Below, piece after piece: positions 23,784 through 33,393 of a stretch of DNA of 64,000 nucleotides; position 1 is the first letter of the stretch, and each line of letters opens with the position of its first letter. The notes below the pieces were generated by a model. The model searched no databases. It had not been told where the DNA came from and saw nothing but the letters and a program-made list of their open reading frames with translations. A program made the translations under genes and the position numbers. The DNA is from TK10-74A sp965263065 (lineage in GTDB: Bacteria; Chloroflexota; Dehalococcoidia; Bin125): the NCBI GenBank assembly GCA_965263065.1, contig CBDHGH010000003.1:1674001-1738000 (forward strand), given 5' to 3'.

Positions 23784-25571
23784 ATGCCCGACCGCAGACG
23801 CTTCGCCATCGGTGTGACGTCGCTCCTCGCGCTGCTCGGCGTGGCCGCGGCGATCCTGCTGCCGTCCGGCGCCGCGCCGGCGGCGGCGCAGAGCGCGGAA
23901 CCGGCGGTCGTTTGCTTCGAGATCAGCGTGGGATGGCGGATCTGCGCGGCATCCGCAGTCGCGCCGCCCCCGCCGCCTTGTCGCGTCGTCGAGTGCATCA
24001 AGCCAGCCCCCGGCGCCGTCGAGCGCAAGATCTGGGCGGCTGGCGAGACGATGGACGAGGGTGAGTACTTCCCGATCCTCTTCTGGAATGTGCACACCTG
24101 GGTGACGGAGGGGTATGTGCCGACGCGGCCCACGTATTACGTCGACCCGTGGAGCGTCTCTTCCGATCACAGTTGGGTGCTCTTCGTGGGGGTGGGGTCG
24201 CGCGAGACGTACGGTTGGATCGACGGCGAACCCCTCGCCCTGCTCCACGATCGCGACACTGGGAGGACGTGGCGGTGGCCCGGCTGGCACCTGGAGATTC
24301 GCAGCCTTTCAGACGAGTACATTCTCTTCCGGGAACACGCCGAGGACGAACCGTCCCAGCCAGCGATTGCGCACTTCGCCCTCGTCCAGCGCCCGCTCGA
24401 TCTCGTCGCCAGATTCATGGCGGCGATTGAGGATCCCCTTGTTGAAACGGTTTGGGAGCGCGTTACCCGGATAGCGCTGGTCGCGCCTGACGGGGGGACG
24501 GTGGCGCTCGTGTTGGCGACCGAGCGAGCTCCCGATCGCGTGCAGCTAGTGGACGTTGCGACCGGGAACACGACCCTGTTCTTCGAGCCGGAGCCGCGAG
24601 AGGGCTACGGGAAACCACGGGTTGGGATCTCCGAATGGCGAGACGGCCAGCAGTTCGCTGTCACGACGTCCTATAGCCACCTGGAGCGGAAGCGCCCCCC
24701 CATCGTCCATACGAAGATCTTCGACTGGGACGGGACGGAACTGGTGGACGGCTCCTGCCCCGGCCAGCTCTCCCCGGACGGGCGACATGTCGCCCGGCAG
24801 GAGGGATGGGCGGTCGCGGCGAAGCACTCCGGGGCCCTCCAGCCCGCTCAGCCGTGGGCGTCGGTCGTCATCGCCGACGCGATCACCTGCGAGCCCATCC
24901 TGCGCGTGCGCTCCGCGTACGCAAGCCAGAACGCGTGGACGGCGCGGTGGTTGCCGTCAGGCGAGGGCTTCGTCGTGGGAGTCGCTCCACACCCGGAGAC
25001 CGGACGGGACTTCGCGCTCGTTCGTGTCGATCCCAGCCCTGAACTCGTCGATCTTCCGCAAGCCCCGGTCTCCCCGTTGTACCCACCACGGCGGGACGGG
25101 CCGTGGTTCGCGCCCGTCGGCGGCGATCGCTATTTCGCCCAGGGTTCCTCGGGGATCTACGATGCGCGACTGGGGCGCTGGATGCGCCCGGTATCGAGCT
25201 ATTGGCCGACCGGCTGGACCAGCGCTGGCGAGGTCATCTACAGCTGGATCTACGATCCCTATGAGGGAGCGCTGCACTGGCTGCTCGTCCAGCCGAAGCT
25301 CGAATTCCCGCCCTTCAGTGAGGACCTCAGCCTCCGAGTGATCGGGGCGGGCGCCTGCGTCGAGTTGCGCCGCGCGGACGGCGACAGCGCCTGCCTCGCC
25401 GACGGGACGCCCGTCACATATGCCGGCGGAGAACGCGTCACGTTCTCCGACGAAGAATTTGCCGGCCAAGACGGAGGCTTCACTGGCAACCTGAATGGCC
25501 TCTCGCTCTGGGTGCGCACCGATGGGGGGAGCGAGGGCTGGATCCAGGTCGAGCATCTTGCGTGGCGCTGA
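23784..25571 (+). CDS. Secreted protein of unknown function
   Basis: 595 residues with a signal peptide (LLALLGVAAAILLPSGAAPAAAQ). The mature part has Trp/Tyr-rich strands such as WSVSSDHSWVLFVGVGS and WRWPGWHLEIRSLSDEYILF, suggesting a beta-propeller or other beta-rich fold. Two cysteine pairs flank a Pro-rich linker near residues 50-75. Codon use is visibly less GC-saturated than in the neighbouring tyrS, so it may be newer in the genome. No function proposed. Confidence 0.7.
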   Translation: MPDRRRFAIGVTSLLALLGVAAAILLPSGAAPAAAQSAEPAVVCFEISVGWRICAASAVAPPPPPCRVVECIKPAPGAVERKIWAAGETMDEGEYFPILFWNVHTWVTEGYVPTRPTYYVDPWSVSSDHSWVLFVGVGSRETYGWIDGEPLALLHDRDTGRTWRWPGWHLEIRSLSDEYILFREHAEDEPSQPAIAHFALVQRPLDLVARFMAAIEDPLVETVWERVTRIALVAPDGGTVALVLATERAPDRVQLVDVATGNTTLFFEPEPREGYGKPRVGISEWRDGQQFAVTTSYSHLERKRPPIVHTKIFDWDGTELVDGSCPGQLSPDGRHVARQEGWAVAAKHSGALQPAQPWASVVIADAITCEPILRVRSAYASQNAWTARWLPSGEGFVVGVAPHPETGRDFALVRVDPSPELVDLPQAPVSPLYPPRRDGPWFAPVGGDRYFAQGSSGIYDARLGRWMRPVSSYWPTGWTSAGEVIYSWIYDPYEGALHWLLVQPKLEFPPFSEDLSLRVIGAGACVELRRADGDSACLADGTPVTYAGGERVTFSDEEFAGQDGGFTGNLNGLSLWVRTDGGSEGWIQVEHLAWR

Positions 25572-25616
25572 ACGCCTTATGGACGCCGCGCTCGCTTGGG
25601 CCGCCGCCCCCGCCCC

Positions 25617-27698
25617 CTAGCCCGACGCCCCGCCGCCCGACTTCGACGCCGCCACGACCTTCTCCGCGACGTGCGCCGGCACCGGGTCGTGGCGGGCGTA
25701 GGTGAACTCGTAGACGCCGCGGCCGCCCGTCATCGAGCGCAGGTCGGTGGCGTAGTGCAGCAGCTCGGCCATCGGGCCCTCGGCGCTGATCGTCGTGCCG
25801 CCGGCCTCGTTGGGCTCCAGCCCCTGCACCCGCGCGCGGCGGCTGTTGAGGTCGCTCATCACGTCGCCGGTGGCGCTCTCGGGGACGTGGATGCGCAGCG
25901 TCAGGATCGGTTCCAGCAGGATCGGACGGGCGCCGTTGGTCGCTTCCTTGAGCGCCTGGCTGGCGGCCAGCTTGAACGCCATCTCGCTCGAATCGACGTC
26001 GTGGTGCTTGCCGTCGACCAGCACCACCCGCAGGTCGGTCAGCGGGTAGCGGGCCATCGCGCCGTTGGGCAGCGCCTCGACGACCCCCTTCTCGACCGCC
26101 GGGATGAACTGCCGCGGCACGTTCCCGCCCACGACTTCGTTGCCGAACTCGAAGCCCTCGCCGCGCGCCCGCGGCTCGACCCGCAGCGCCACCCGCGCGT
26201 ACTGCCCGTGCCCGCCGGTCTGCTTCTTGTGCGTGTACTCGGCCTGGCCGCGCGCCGTGATCGTCTGCCGGTAGGGGATGCGACGGTCGTGTACGTCCAC
26301 CTCGACCTTGAACTTGCGGCGCAGCGTCTCCGCCGCCAGGTTCACGTGCGACTCCCCCAGCCCGCTGAGGATCGTCTCGCCGGTCTGGGCGTCGCGCTCC
26401 ATGTGCAGCGTGGGGTCCTCCTCGAGCAGGCGCTGCAGGCTGGGCCCCAGCCGGTCGACGTCGGCCTTGCTGATCGGCGTGATGGCGGCCGAGAACACCG
26501 GCGCCGGGATCGCGGGCCGGTCGATCGCGACCGGCGTCGCCTTGTCGGCCAGGGTGTCGAAGGTGTGCGTGGCGCTGAGCTTGGTCACCGCGCCGATGTC
26601 GCCCGCGACGATCGCGCCGCTGTGCCGCAGCTCCTTGCCGAAGATGTTCGACAGGTTGGAGATGCGCTCGTCCGACTCGGTGCCGTGGTTGTAGAGGTGG
26701 GCGTCGGCGCGGATCGTGCCGCTGAAGACGCGGAAGTACGTCAGCCGGCCGACGAACTCATCGGCGCTGGTCTTGAACACCAGCGCCGCCAGCGGCCCCT
26801 TCGGGTTGGTCGGCAGTTCGCGGCGCTCGCCCGTCACCGTGGCCGTCAGCGGCGGCACGTCGAGGGGGCTGGGGAACTCGTCGCGGATGGCGCGCAGCAG
26901 CGGCATGGCGCCGATGTTCGCCGTGCCGGCGGCGCAGAAGATCGGCGCCAGCGTGCCGCCGCGGATCGCGGCCGACAGCCCGCTCTCGATCTCCTCGTCG
27001 GCCAGTTCCAGGTCCTCCAGGTACTTGAGCGTGAGATCGTCGTCCGCCTCGGCGACGCGCTCCGTCAGCCCCTCGCGCGCTTCCTCGACGGCGTCCGCCA
27101 GATCCGCCGGCACGTCCGACGCGGTCTTGCCGTCGCCCAAGTACGCCTTGCGGTGCACCAGGTCGACCACGCCGCCGAACGCGCTCTCCAGCCCGATCGG
27201 CAGCTGCACGGGGTGGCACTGCGGCCCCAGCTGGGCCTGGATCGCCGCGACCGTCTCGCCCCAGCGCGCGTTCTCGCGGTCCAGCCGGCTGACGACGATC
27301 GCCCGCGGCATCCCGCGCTCCTCGGCGATGCGCCAGGCCGTATCGGTGCCGACCTGCGGCCCGGCCGCCGCGTCGACCAGGATCAGCGCCGTGTCCGCCG
27401 CCGCCGCCCCCGCGATCAACTCGCCCACGAAGTCGGCGTAGCCGGGCGTGTCGATCAGGTTGACGCGCGTCGCGTCCTCGCCCGCGCCCAGGTCGATGGC
27501 GACGACGGCCGTGCTGCGGCTCATGCCGCGCTTCTGCTCGTCGGGGTCGAAGTCGGCGACGGTCGTCCCGTCCTCGACGCGGCCCTGCCGGTTGATCGCG
27601 CCGGCCGTGAAGGCCAGCGCCTCGACCAGCGAGGTCTTGCCGGCGCCGCCGTGCGACATGAGAACTACGTTGCGGATTTGGGCCGTGCCGACACTCAC
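25617..27698 (-). CDS. EF-G-like GTPase paralogue (EF-G2 group)
   Basis: 693 residues with all EF-G domains. G1 is SHGGAGKTSL instead of the HIDAGKTT of canonical EF-G, G3 is NLIDTPGYADFVGE, and the G4 position reads VSRLDRENA rather than NKxD. Domain IV includes GHGQYARVALRVEPR, and domain V ends with GDVMSDLNSRRARVQGLEPN. These variants match the EF-G2-like paralogues found in Chloroflexota and Actinobacteria beside a normal fusA elsewhere. It is probably a ribosome-associated factor with altered function; the exact role is unknown. Confidence 0.88.
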   Translation of the reverse strand: MSVGTAQIRNVVLMSHGGAGKTSLVEALAFTAGAINRQGRVEDGTTVADFDPDEQKRGMSRSTAVVAIDLGAGEDATRVNLIDTPGYADFVGELIAGAAAADTALILVDAAAGPQVGTDTAWRIAEERGMPRAIVVSRLDRENARWGETVAAIQAQLGPQCHPVQLPIGLESAFGGVVDLVHRKAYLGDGKTASDVPADLADAVEEAREGLTERVAEADDDLTLKYLEDLELADEEIESGLSAAIRGGTLAPIFCAAGTANIGAMPLLRAIRDEFPSPLDVPPLTATVTGERRELPTNPKGPLAALVFKTSADEFVGRLTYFRVFSGTIRADAHLYNHGTESDERISNLSNIFGKELRHSGAIVAGDIGAVTKLSATHTFDTLADKATPVAIDRPAIPAPVFSAAITPISKADVDRLGPSLQRLLEEDPTLHMERDAQTGETILSGLGESHVNLAAETLRRKFKVEVDVHDRRIPYRQTITARGQAEYTHKKQTGGHGQYARVALRVEPRARGEGFEFGNEVVGGNVPRQFIPAVEKGVVEALPNGAMARYPLTDLRVVLVDGKHHDVDSSEMAFKLAASQALKEATNGARPILLEPILTLRIHVPESATGDVMSDLNSRRARVQGLEPNEAGGTTISAEGPMAELLHYATDLRSMTGGRGVYEFTYARHDPVPAHVAEKVVAASKSGGGASG

Positions 27699-27808
27699 GA
27701 TGCAACCCTCCTGCGGTGCGTCCCGTCCAGGGGCGCCGCCAGTCTAGGGGAGGCCAAGGCAAGGAACGCCAGTGTAAGCCAGCGGCGGGGTCCCGGCCCC
27801 CGGCGTCG

Positions 27809-29545
27809 TCACGCCGATCGCCGCTCCGCCCCGCGCGATCCGGGCGCGAGGTCGTGGATTTCCAGCTCCAGGGCGTCGTAGGCGCCGCCCTTGCGCAGGC
27901 TCCAGACGGCGTCCACCCGATCGCCGCGCTGCACCGGCGCCGCGCCCTGGCGGAACGCGATCGCGTTCCACGTCCGGTCGCCGGCCCGCAGCCGCAGCTT
28001 CAGGTGGCTCGCGTCGGCCCCGACGCGTTTCGCGTCCACGACGCGCAGCCCCGTGCTGACGAACATCGGCACGGGATTGCCCGCCCCGAACGGCGCCAGC
28101 CGTTGCAGCCAGGCGACCTGCGCCCCCGCCAGCCGGTCGAGCGGGATCTGCCCATCGACCTGCACCCGCGGATGCAGCGCCACGTCGGCCAGCCGCTCGC
28201 CCGCCAGCGCCGTCAGCGACGCCTGGATCGCCCCCAGCTCCGACGTGCGCGCCGTGAAGCCGGCCGCCATCGCGTGGCCGCCGTGCTTGACGAACAGGTG
28301 GCCGCGGTCGCGCAGCGCCTGCGCGATGTCGAACTCGGGGATCGACCGGCAGGAGGCGCGCGCGGTGTCGGGCCCCGCCTCGCAGACGATCGCCGGGCGA
28401 TGCCGCTCCTCCGCCAGCCGCCCCGCCACCAGCCCCACGATGCCCGACGAGATGCCCGGGTCCTGCACGAACGTCAGCGGCGCGTCGGCGGCGCCGTCGT
28501 CCTGCGCGGCCAGGGCGTCCGCGGCGCGCTGCATCGCGTCGGCGGTCATCTGCCGGCGCTGCAGGTTGAGCCGGTCCAGCTCCTCGGCCGCCGGGCGGGC
28601 GCGGTCGGGGTCGGTCTCGGTCAGCAGGTCGAAGGCCATCCGCGCGTGCGCCAGCCGCCCCGCGGCGTTGATCCGCGGCGCCAGCGCGAAGGCGATGCTG
28701 TCGGTGTCGAGCTCCCCCTCCCACAGCCCCGCGACGTCCAGCAGCGCCCGCAGCCCCGGCCGCGTGGTCTCGCGGATCGCCGCCAGCCCGTCGCGCACCA
28801 GCGTGCGGTTCTCGCCCTCCAGCGGCACGACATCGGCCACGGTGCTCAGCGTCGCGAGGTCCAGCCAGCGCGACGCCTCGGCCCGCTGCCCGAAGCGATC
28901 CAGGATCAGCGGCGCGATCCGATAGGCGAGGCCGCCCGTCGAAAGTTCCGTGAAGCCGTACGACGAGTCCGGCAGCCGGGGATTGATCGTCGCGAAGGCG
29001 TCCGGCGTCTCGGCCGGCACGCTGTGGTGATCGACGATGATCACGTCCTGCCCCAGCTCGCCCGCGAACTCGACCTCGGGGATCGCCGTGATGCCGAGGT
29101 CGGCGGTGATCACCAGCGTCGCGTCGCGATCCCGCCGCAGCCGCGTCAGCGCCGTCGTGGTCAGGCCGTAGCCCTCCAGGAAGCGGTCGGGGATGTACGG
29201 CTCGACCTTCGCCCCGACGGCGCGCAGCGCCTCCGTCAGGATGGCCGTCGAGGTCACGCCGTCCACGTCGAAGTCGCCGAACACCGCGATCACTTCGCCG
29301 CGCCGCACCGCCTGCTCGATCCGATCCAGCGCCGGGCCGATGTCCGGCAGCTGCGTCGCGTCGGGCGCGGGCGGCGGTGCGTCGAAGAGGTAGGCGCGCG
29401 CGGCGTCCGCGTCCGCGACGCCGCGGCGGCGCAGCATCGACGTCAGCCAGTCGGGGTAGGGCGTGCCGGGGATGGGTTGCAGTTCGTGCGGCTCCGGGAT
29501 CACCCAGCGCCGGCCGCGATAGCTGTCGTGTCGCTCCCGCGGCAC
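27809..29545 (-). CDS. recJ: Single-stranded-DNA-specific exonuclease RecJ
   Basis: 578 residues, DHH/DHHA1 superfamily. The motifs are VFGDFDVDGVTSTA, TADLGITAI, VIIVDHHSVP and the C-terminal VKHGGHAMAAGFT. It degrades 5' ssDNA ends in repair and recombination. It starts 5 bases after the fabF stop, so the two form a leftward operon. Confidence 0.93.
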   Translation of the reverse strand: MPRERHDSYRGRRWVIPEPHELQPIPGTPYPDWLTSMLRRRGVADADAARAYLFDAPPPAPDATQLPDIGPALDRIEQAVRRGEVIAVFGDFDVDGVTSTAILTEALRAVGAKVEPYIPDRFLEGYGLTTTALTRLRRDRDATLVITADLGITAIPEVEFAGELGQDVIIVDHHSVPAETPDAFATINPRLPDSSYGFTELSTGGLAYRIAPLILDRFGQRAEASRWLDLATLSTVADVVPLEGENRTLVRDGLAAIRETTRPGLRALLDVAGLWEGELDTDSIAFALAPRINAAGRLAHARMAFDLLTETDPDRARPAAEELDRLNLQRRQMTADAMQRAADALAAQDDGAADAPLTFVQDPGISSGIVGLVAGRLAEERHRPAIVCEAGPDTARASCRSIPEFDIAQALRDRGHLFVKHGGHAMAAGFTARTSELGAIQASLTALAGERLADVALHPRVQVDGQIPLDRLAGAQVAWLQRLAPFGAGNPVPMFVSTGLRVVDAKRVGADASHLKLRLRAGDRTWNAIAFRQGAAPVQRGDRVDAVWSLRKGGAYDALELEIHDLAPGSRGAERRSA

Positions 29546-29550
29546 GGCCG

Positions 29551-30810
29551 CTACGGCTCCCAGCGGCTGAAGACCAGCACCGCATTGTGGCCGCCGAAGC
29601 CGAACGAGTTGCTCATCGCGGTCTTCACGTCCACCTGCCGCCCCGTGTTCGTGACGTAGTCGAGGTCGCAGTCCGGGTCGGGGTTGCGGTAGTTGATCGT
29701 GGGCGGCACGATGCCCGTCTCGACGGCCTTCAGGCAGGCGATGGCCTCAATCACGCCCGCCGCGCCCATCAGGTGCCCCGTCATCGACTTCGTCGACGAG
29801 ATCGGCACCGCGTAGGCCGCCTCGCCGAAGACCTGTTTGATCGCGTGCGTCTCCACCCGGTCGTTGATCGGCGTCGATGTGCCGTGCGCGTTGATGTAGT
29901 CGATCTCGCTGGCCGCGACGCCCGCCTGCTGCAGCGCGCGCCGCATCGCGCGGACGCCGCCGTCGCCGGTCTTGGTGGGCTGCGTGATGTGGTAGGCGTC
30001 GGCCACGTTGGCGTAGCCGCGCAGCTCGGCCAGGATCGTGGCCCCGCGGGCCACGGCGTGCTCGGCGTTCTCCAGCACCAGCGCGCCGCCGCCCTCGCCC
30101 AGCACGAAGCCGTCGCGCTCCCGGTCGAACGGTCGCGAGGCGTGCTCCGGGTCGGCGTTGTTGCGGCTCAGCGCCCGCGCCGCGTCGAAGCCCGAGACCG
30201 AGATCTCGCACAACGGCGCCTCCGACCCGCCCGTGATCATGATGTCGGCGTCGCCGGCGCGGATCGTCTGCGCGGCGATCCCGATCGAGTCGCTGGCGCT
30301 GGAGCAGGCGGAGGTCGGCGAGAGGTTGGGCCCGCGCGCGTGCAGGTGGATGCTGACCTGCCCGCTGGCCATGTTGGGCAGCATCATCGGCACGAAGAAC
30401 GGGCTCAGCCGGTCGGGGCCGCGCTTGTCCATGACCTCGAACCCGACGTTCGTGGTGGTGACGCCGCCGATCCCGGTGCCCATCATCACCCCGGCCCGCT
30501 CGCCGGCCGGCCCGTCCAACTCCAGCCCCGCCTGCTGCGCGGCCTCCAGGGCCGCCACCACGGCGAAGTGGCTGTAGCGGTCCATCCGCCGCGCCTCTTT
30601 GCGGCCGATGTAGTCGTGCGCGTTGAAGTCCGGCACCTGCGCGGCGAAGCGGACGCCCATCCGGTGCGGGTCGAAGACCGTGATCGGGCCCACGCCGTTG
30701 CGGCCGTTGATCAGCCCCTCCCAGTAGGCGGCGACGCCCACGCCCAGCGGCGTCACGGCCCCCATGCCCGTCACCACGACTCGCGTCCGCTGTCGCTCGG
30801 TGATCCCCAC
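29551..30810 (-). CDS. fabF: Beta-ketoacyl-ACP synthase II
   Basis: 419 residues. It elongates fatty acids by condensing acyl chains with malonyl-ACP. The nucleophile is C169 in SPTSACSSASDS, and the histidines are in INAHGTSTPIND and SMTGHLMGAAG. GTG 30810 follows GGGGAGG and gives the family start (RVVVTGMGAVTPLG). No acpP, fabD or fabG adjoins it, but acpS is encoded 2 kb away. Confidence 0.95.
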   Translation of the reverse strand: MGITERQRTRVVVTGMGAVTPLGVGVAAYWEGLINGRNGVGPITVFDPHRMGVRFAAQVPDFNAHDYIGRKEARRMDRYSHFAVVAALEAAQQAGLELDGPAGERAGVMMGTGIGGVTTTNVGFEVMDKRGPDRLSPFFVPMMLPNMASGQVSIHLHARGPNLSPTSACSSASDSIGIAAQTIRAGDADIMITGGSEAPLCEISVSGFDAARALSRNNADPEHASRPFDRERDGFVLGEGGGALVLENAEHAVARGATILAELRGYANVADAYHITQPTKTGDGGVRAMRRALQQAGVAASEIDYINAHGTSTPINDRVETHAIKQVFGEAAYAVPISSTKSMTGHLMGAAGVIEAIACLKAVETGIVPPTINYRNPDPDCDLDYVTNTGRQVDVKTAMSNSFGFGGHNAVLVFSRWEP

Positions 30811-31168
30811 TGGCCCTCCCCGGCGCTGCGCTGGCCGGGATGATACCACCCGCCGCCCGCCCCCGTGGACGTACCGCTGCCCGCCATGCCAGCGGGTCAA
30901 CGAGGCGCACCGCGGATCGGCTGTGTCACGTGCAACCGGGTAAGGGGCTGGGACGATCGCCCCGGCGCCGGACGCGCCGCGCCCCCGGCGCTATGGTCGG
31001 GGGCGCTGGCGGGGCCGCCCGGGTTCGGGTGGCGACGTGCGGGCTAAGGCCAAGAGCGAGCTAGCCCGCCGGATCATCGGGGCTGACAACCCCGGTTCCG
31101 CCAGCACTATAGCACGGGCGCGCAGGCGAACGCGGATCGCGGCCCGCCCCCTCATCGCGGCGGCGCGC
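30811..31168. other. 358-bp gap between fabF and nnr
   Basis: No convincing gene. On the - strand a TATAGT box (31111-31106) could be the -10 for fabF, with only a weak -35 match. Further toward fabF a small stem CGGGG-N7-CCCCG lies near 31078-31094. Nothing else stands out. Confidence 0.3.
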
Positions 31169-32902
31169 CTATTGGGGCAGGGGCGGCAGGCCCGGCATCG
31201 GGGGTCCGCCTCCGGGCATATCTGTGCCGGGAATGGCCCCTCCGGGCATCTCCGTGCCGGGCAGGCCCAGCCCCGCCGGATCGCCCGCGCCGGCGCCCAT
31301 TCCCATTTGGCCCATCGCGCCCATCCCGCCGCTCCCGAGCCCGAGGCCGCCCCCCCGCGCCTCGATCGGCTCCTCCCCGGCCAGCGAGCGACCCGCCAGC
31401 GCCAGCTCGCGCAGCACATCGCCGGCCGTCGCGCCGGCGCTGCCCATCGACCGCGCCGCGCGCTCGCCCGCGTTGCCCTGCAGGTAGACCGCCAGCGTCG
31501 CCGCGTCGAGCGGGGGCAGCCCCTGCGCCAGCAGGCCCGCCAGCGCGCCGGCCAGGACGTCGCCGGTGCCCGCCGTCGCCAGCGCCGCGTGCGCGATCGC
31601 GCTGACGCGCGTCGCGCCCTCCGCCGACGCCACCACCGTGTTCGCGCCCTTCAGCACGACGGTCACCCCCCACGCCGCCGCCGACTCCTGCGCGATCGCC
31701 AGCCGCCCACCTTGGACCGCCTCGATGTCGCGCGAGGTCAGCCGTGCCATCTCGCCGGGGTGCGGCGTCACGACCACGTTCGCCGACAGATCCGCGCTCC
31801 AGTCGGCGCCGGCCAGCGCGTTCAGCCCGTCGGCATCGACGACGACCCCGCGCAGGCCGCGTAGGCCGGGCGAGCGCAGCAGCGCGCGGACCAGCGCCGC
31901 GCTGCCGTCGGCCTGTCCCAGCCCGGGCCCGATCAGCAGCACGTCGTACTGCGGCAGGGCGGCTTCGATGGCGGCCAGATCGCCCGCGCCGTCGAGCGGC
32001 AGGTAGGTCACCTCGGGCATCGCCGAGACCAGCGCCGGGATCAGCGACGCCGGCGTCGCCAGCGTCACCAGCCCGGCCCCCGCCCGGTACGCCGCCGACG
32101 CCGCCAGGATCGCCGCCCCCGGGTAGGCCGCCGACCCCGCCACCACCAGCACCCGCCCGAACGTGCCCTTGTGCGACCGCGCCGGCCGCTCCGGCAGCAG
32201 CGCCTTCGCGTCGCGCCGCTCGACCAGCTCGACGGTCAGGTCGCCGGCCAGCTCGGCCGGGATGCCGATGTCCACGGTCTGCACGTCGCCGGCCAGGCCC
32301 GCGCCCGGCTGGGTGTACAGCCCCACCTTCGGGTAGGCGAAGGTCACCGTCTCATCGGGCGCGACCGTGAGCGGGTCCGCCAGCCCGCTGTCGGGGTCGA
32401 CCCCGGTGGGCAGGTCGACGGCGATCAGGCGCGGCGCGGCCCGCTGCGCCCGCGCCGTCGCCAGCGCCTCAAGCATGCCCGCCAGCGCCCCCTCGATCGG
32501 CCGCGACCTGCCCGCGCCCAGCAGCGCGTCGACGATCAGCTCGGCGCTGTTCAGCAGCGCCTGCAGCGCCTCCAGGCCGGCGTCGTCGTCGGCCACGCTG
32601 CCGCAGGGGATGCCGGCCTCGACGGTCTGCGTCCACTGCGCGTCGTCGCGCGGGGCCAGCGCGTAGCAGCGCACCTGCGCGCCCCAGTCGGCCAGGCGCC
32701 GCGCCGCGACGAGTCCGTCGCCGCCGTTGTTGCCCGGCCCGACGAGCACCGCGATGCGGCGTCCCTCGAGCTGGCCCAGTTGCATCCAGGCCTCCTGCGC
32801 GACGGCCAGCCCGGCCGCCTCCATCAGCGCCTCCAGGCTGCCGCCGGCCTCGACCGCCGACTGCTCGAGGGCCCGCATCTGCGCCGCCGTGACCAACTTC
32901 AC
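31169..32902 (-). CDS. nnr: Bifunctional NAD(P)H-hydrate epimerase / ADP-dependent dehydratase
   Basis: 577 residues. It repairs damaged NAD(P)H hydrates. The epimerase half has VGPGNNGGDGLVAARRLADW, DALLGAG and DLPTGVDPDSG. The dehydratase half has HKGTFGRVLVVAGS, GPGLGQADGS, TPHPGEMARLTS, VLKGANTVVA and AGTGDVLAGALAGLLAQG. The last 60 or so residues are a Gly/Met/Pro-rich tail with the repeat LPGTEMPGGAIPGTDMPGGG, absent from normal homologues. It overlaps the acpS stop by 4 bases. Confidence 0.94.
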   Translation of the reverse strand: MKLVTAAQMRALEQSAVEAGGSLEALMEAAGLAVAQEAWMQLGQLEGRRIAVLVGPGNNGGDGLVAARRLADWGAQVRCYALAPRDDAQWTQTVEAGIPCGSVADDDAGLEALQALLNSAELIVDALLGAGRSRPIEGALAGMLEALATARAQRAAPRLIAVDLPTGVDPDSGLADPLTVAPDETVTFAYPKVGLYTQPGAGLAGDVQTVDIGIPAELAGDLTVELVERRDAKALLPERPARSHKGTFGRVLVVAGSAAYPGAAILAASAAYRAGAGLVTLATPASLIPALVSAMPEVTYLPLDGAGDLAAIEAALPQYDVLLIGPGLGQADGSAALVRALLRSPGLRGLRGVVVDADGLNALAGADWSADLSANVVVTPHPGEMARLTSRDIEAVQGGRLAIAQESAAAWGVTVVLKGANTVVASAEGATRVSAIAHAALATAGTGDVLAGALAGLLAQGLPPLDAATLAVYLQGNAGERAARSMGSAGATAGDVLRELALAGRSLAGEEPIEARGGGLGLGSGGMGAMGQMGMGAGAGDPAGLGLPGTEMPGGAIPGTDMPGGGPPMPGLPPLPQ

Positions 32903-33318
32903 GCCACACTCTCCCTGCTGCCGATGGCGATCGCGAACGCGCAGGCCATCGATCGTTCATGCGTCATGCTCACCTCGACGCGGCGGATGTCGAGCCGGTT
33001 GGCCCGCGCCCGGGCGCGCCCGTGCAGCACGACCACCGGCTTGCCGCGCGCGTTGGCCAGCACCTCGATCTCGCGCCAGCCGACGCCGCGCGCGCCCGTC
33101 CCCAGCGCCTTCATCACCGCCTCCTTGGCCGCGAAGCGCGCCGCCAACTCGCGCAGCCGGTCGCCGCAGTAGTCCTGCTCCCGCGCCGTGTAGATGCGAT
33201 CGAGGAAGCGCGCCCCATGGCGCCGGTGCACGTCGCGCACCCGCTCGACCTCGATCAGGTCAACGCCGCTGTGCACGACGGCGCCGTCGATCGAATGGGC
33301 GAGTGCGGAGGCGTCCAT
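32899..33318 (-). CDS. acpS: Holo-[acyl-carrier-protein] synthase
   Basis: 139 residues. It transfers 4'-phosphopantetheine to ACP. VHSGVDLIEVERVRDV carries the Mg-binding Asp, and RFAAKEAVMKALGTG the second motif. ATG 33318 leaves a short 16-residue leader. It forms an operon with nnr and diverges from folD across 75 bases. Confidence 0.95.
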   Translation of the reverse strand: MDASALAHSIDGAVVHSGVDLIEVERVRDVHRRHGARFLDRIYTAREQDYCGDRLRELAARFAAKEAVMKALGTGARGVGWREIEVLANARGKPVVVLHGRARARANRLDIRRVEVSMTHERSMACAFAIAIGSRESVA

Positions 33319-33393
33319 GAGCGCGGAGTTTACCACGGCCGCTCTGCGATCCCGGCGCTTTGTCCGCCCGTGGGCGGCCCATACGATGGCGGC

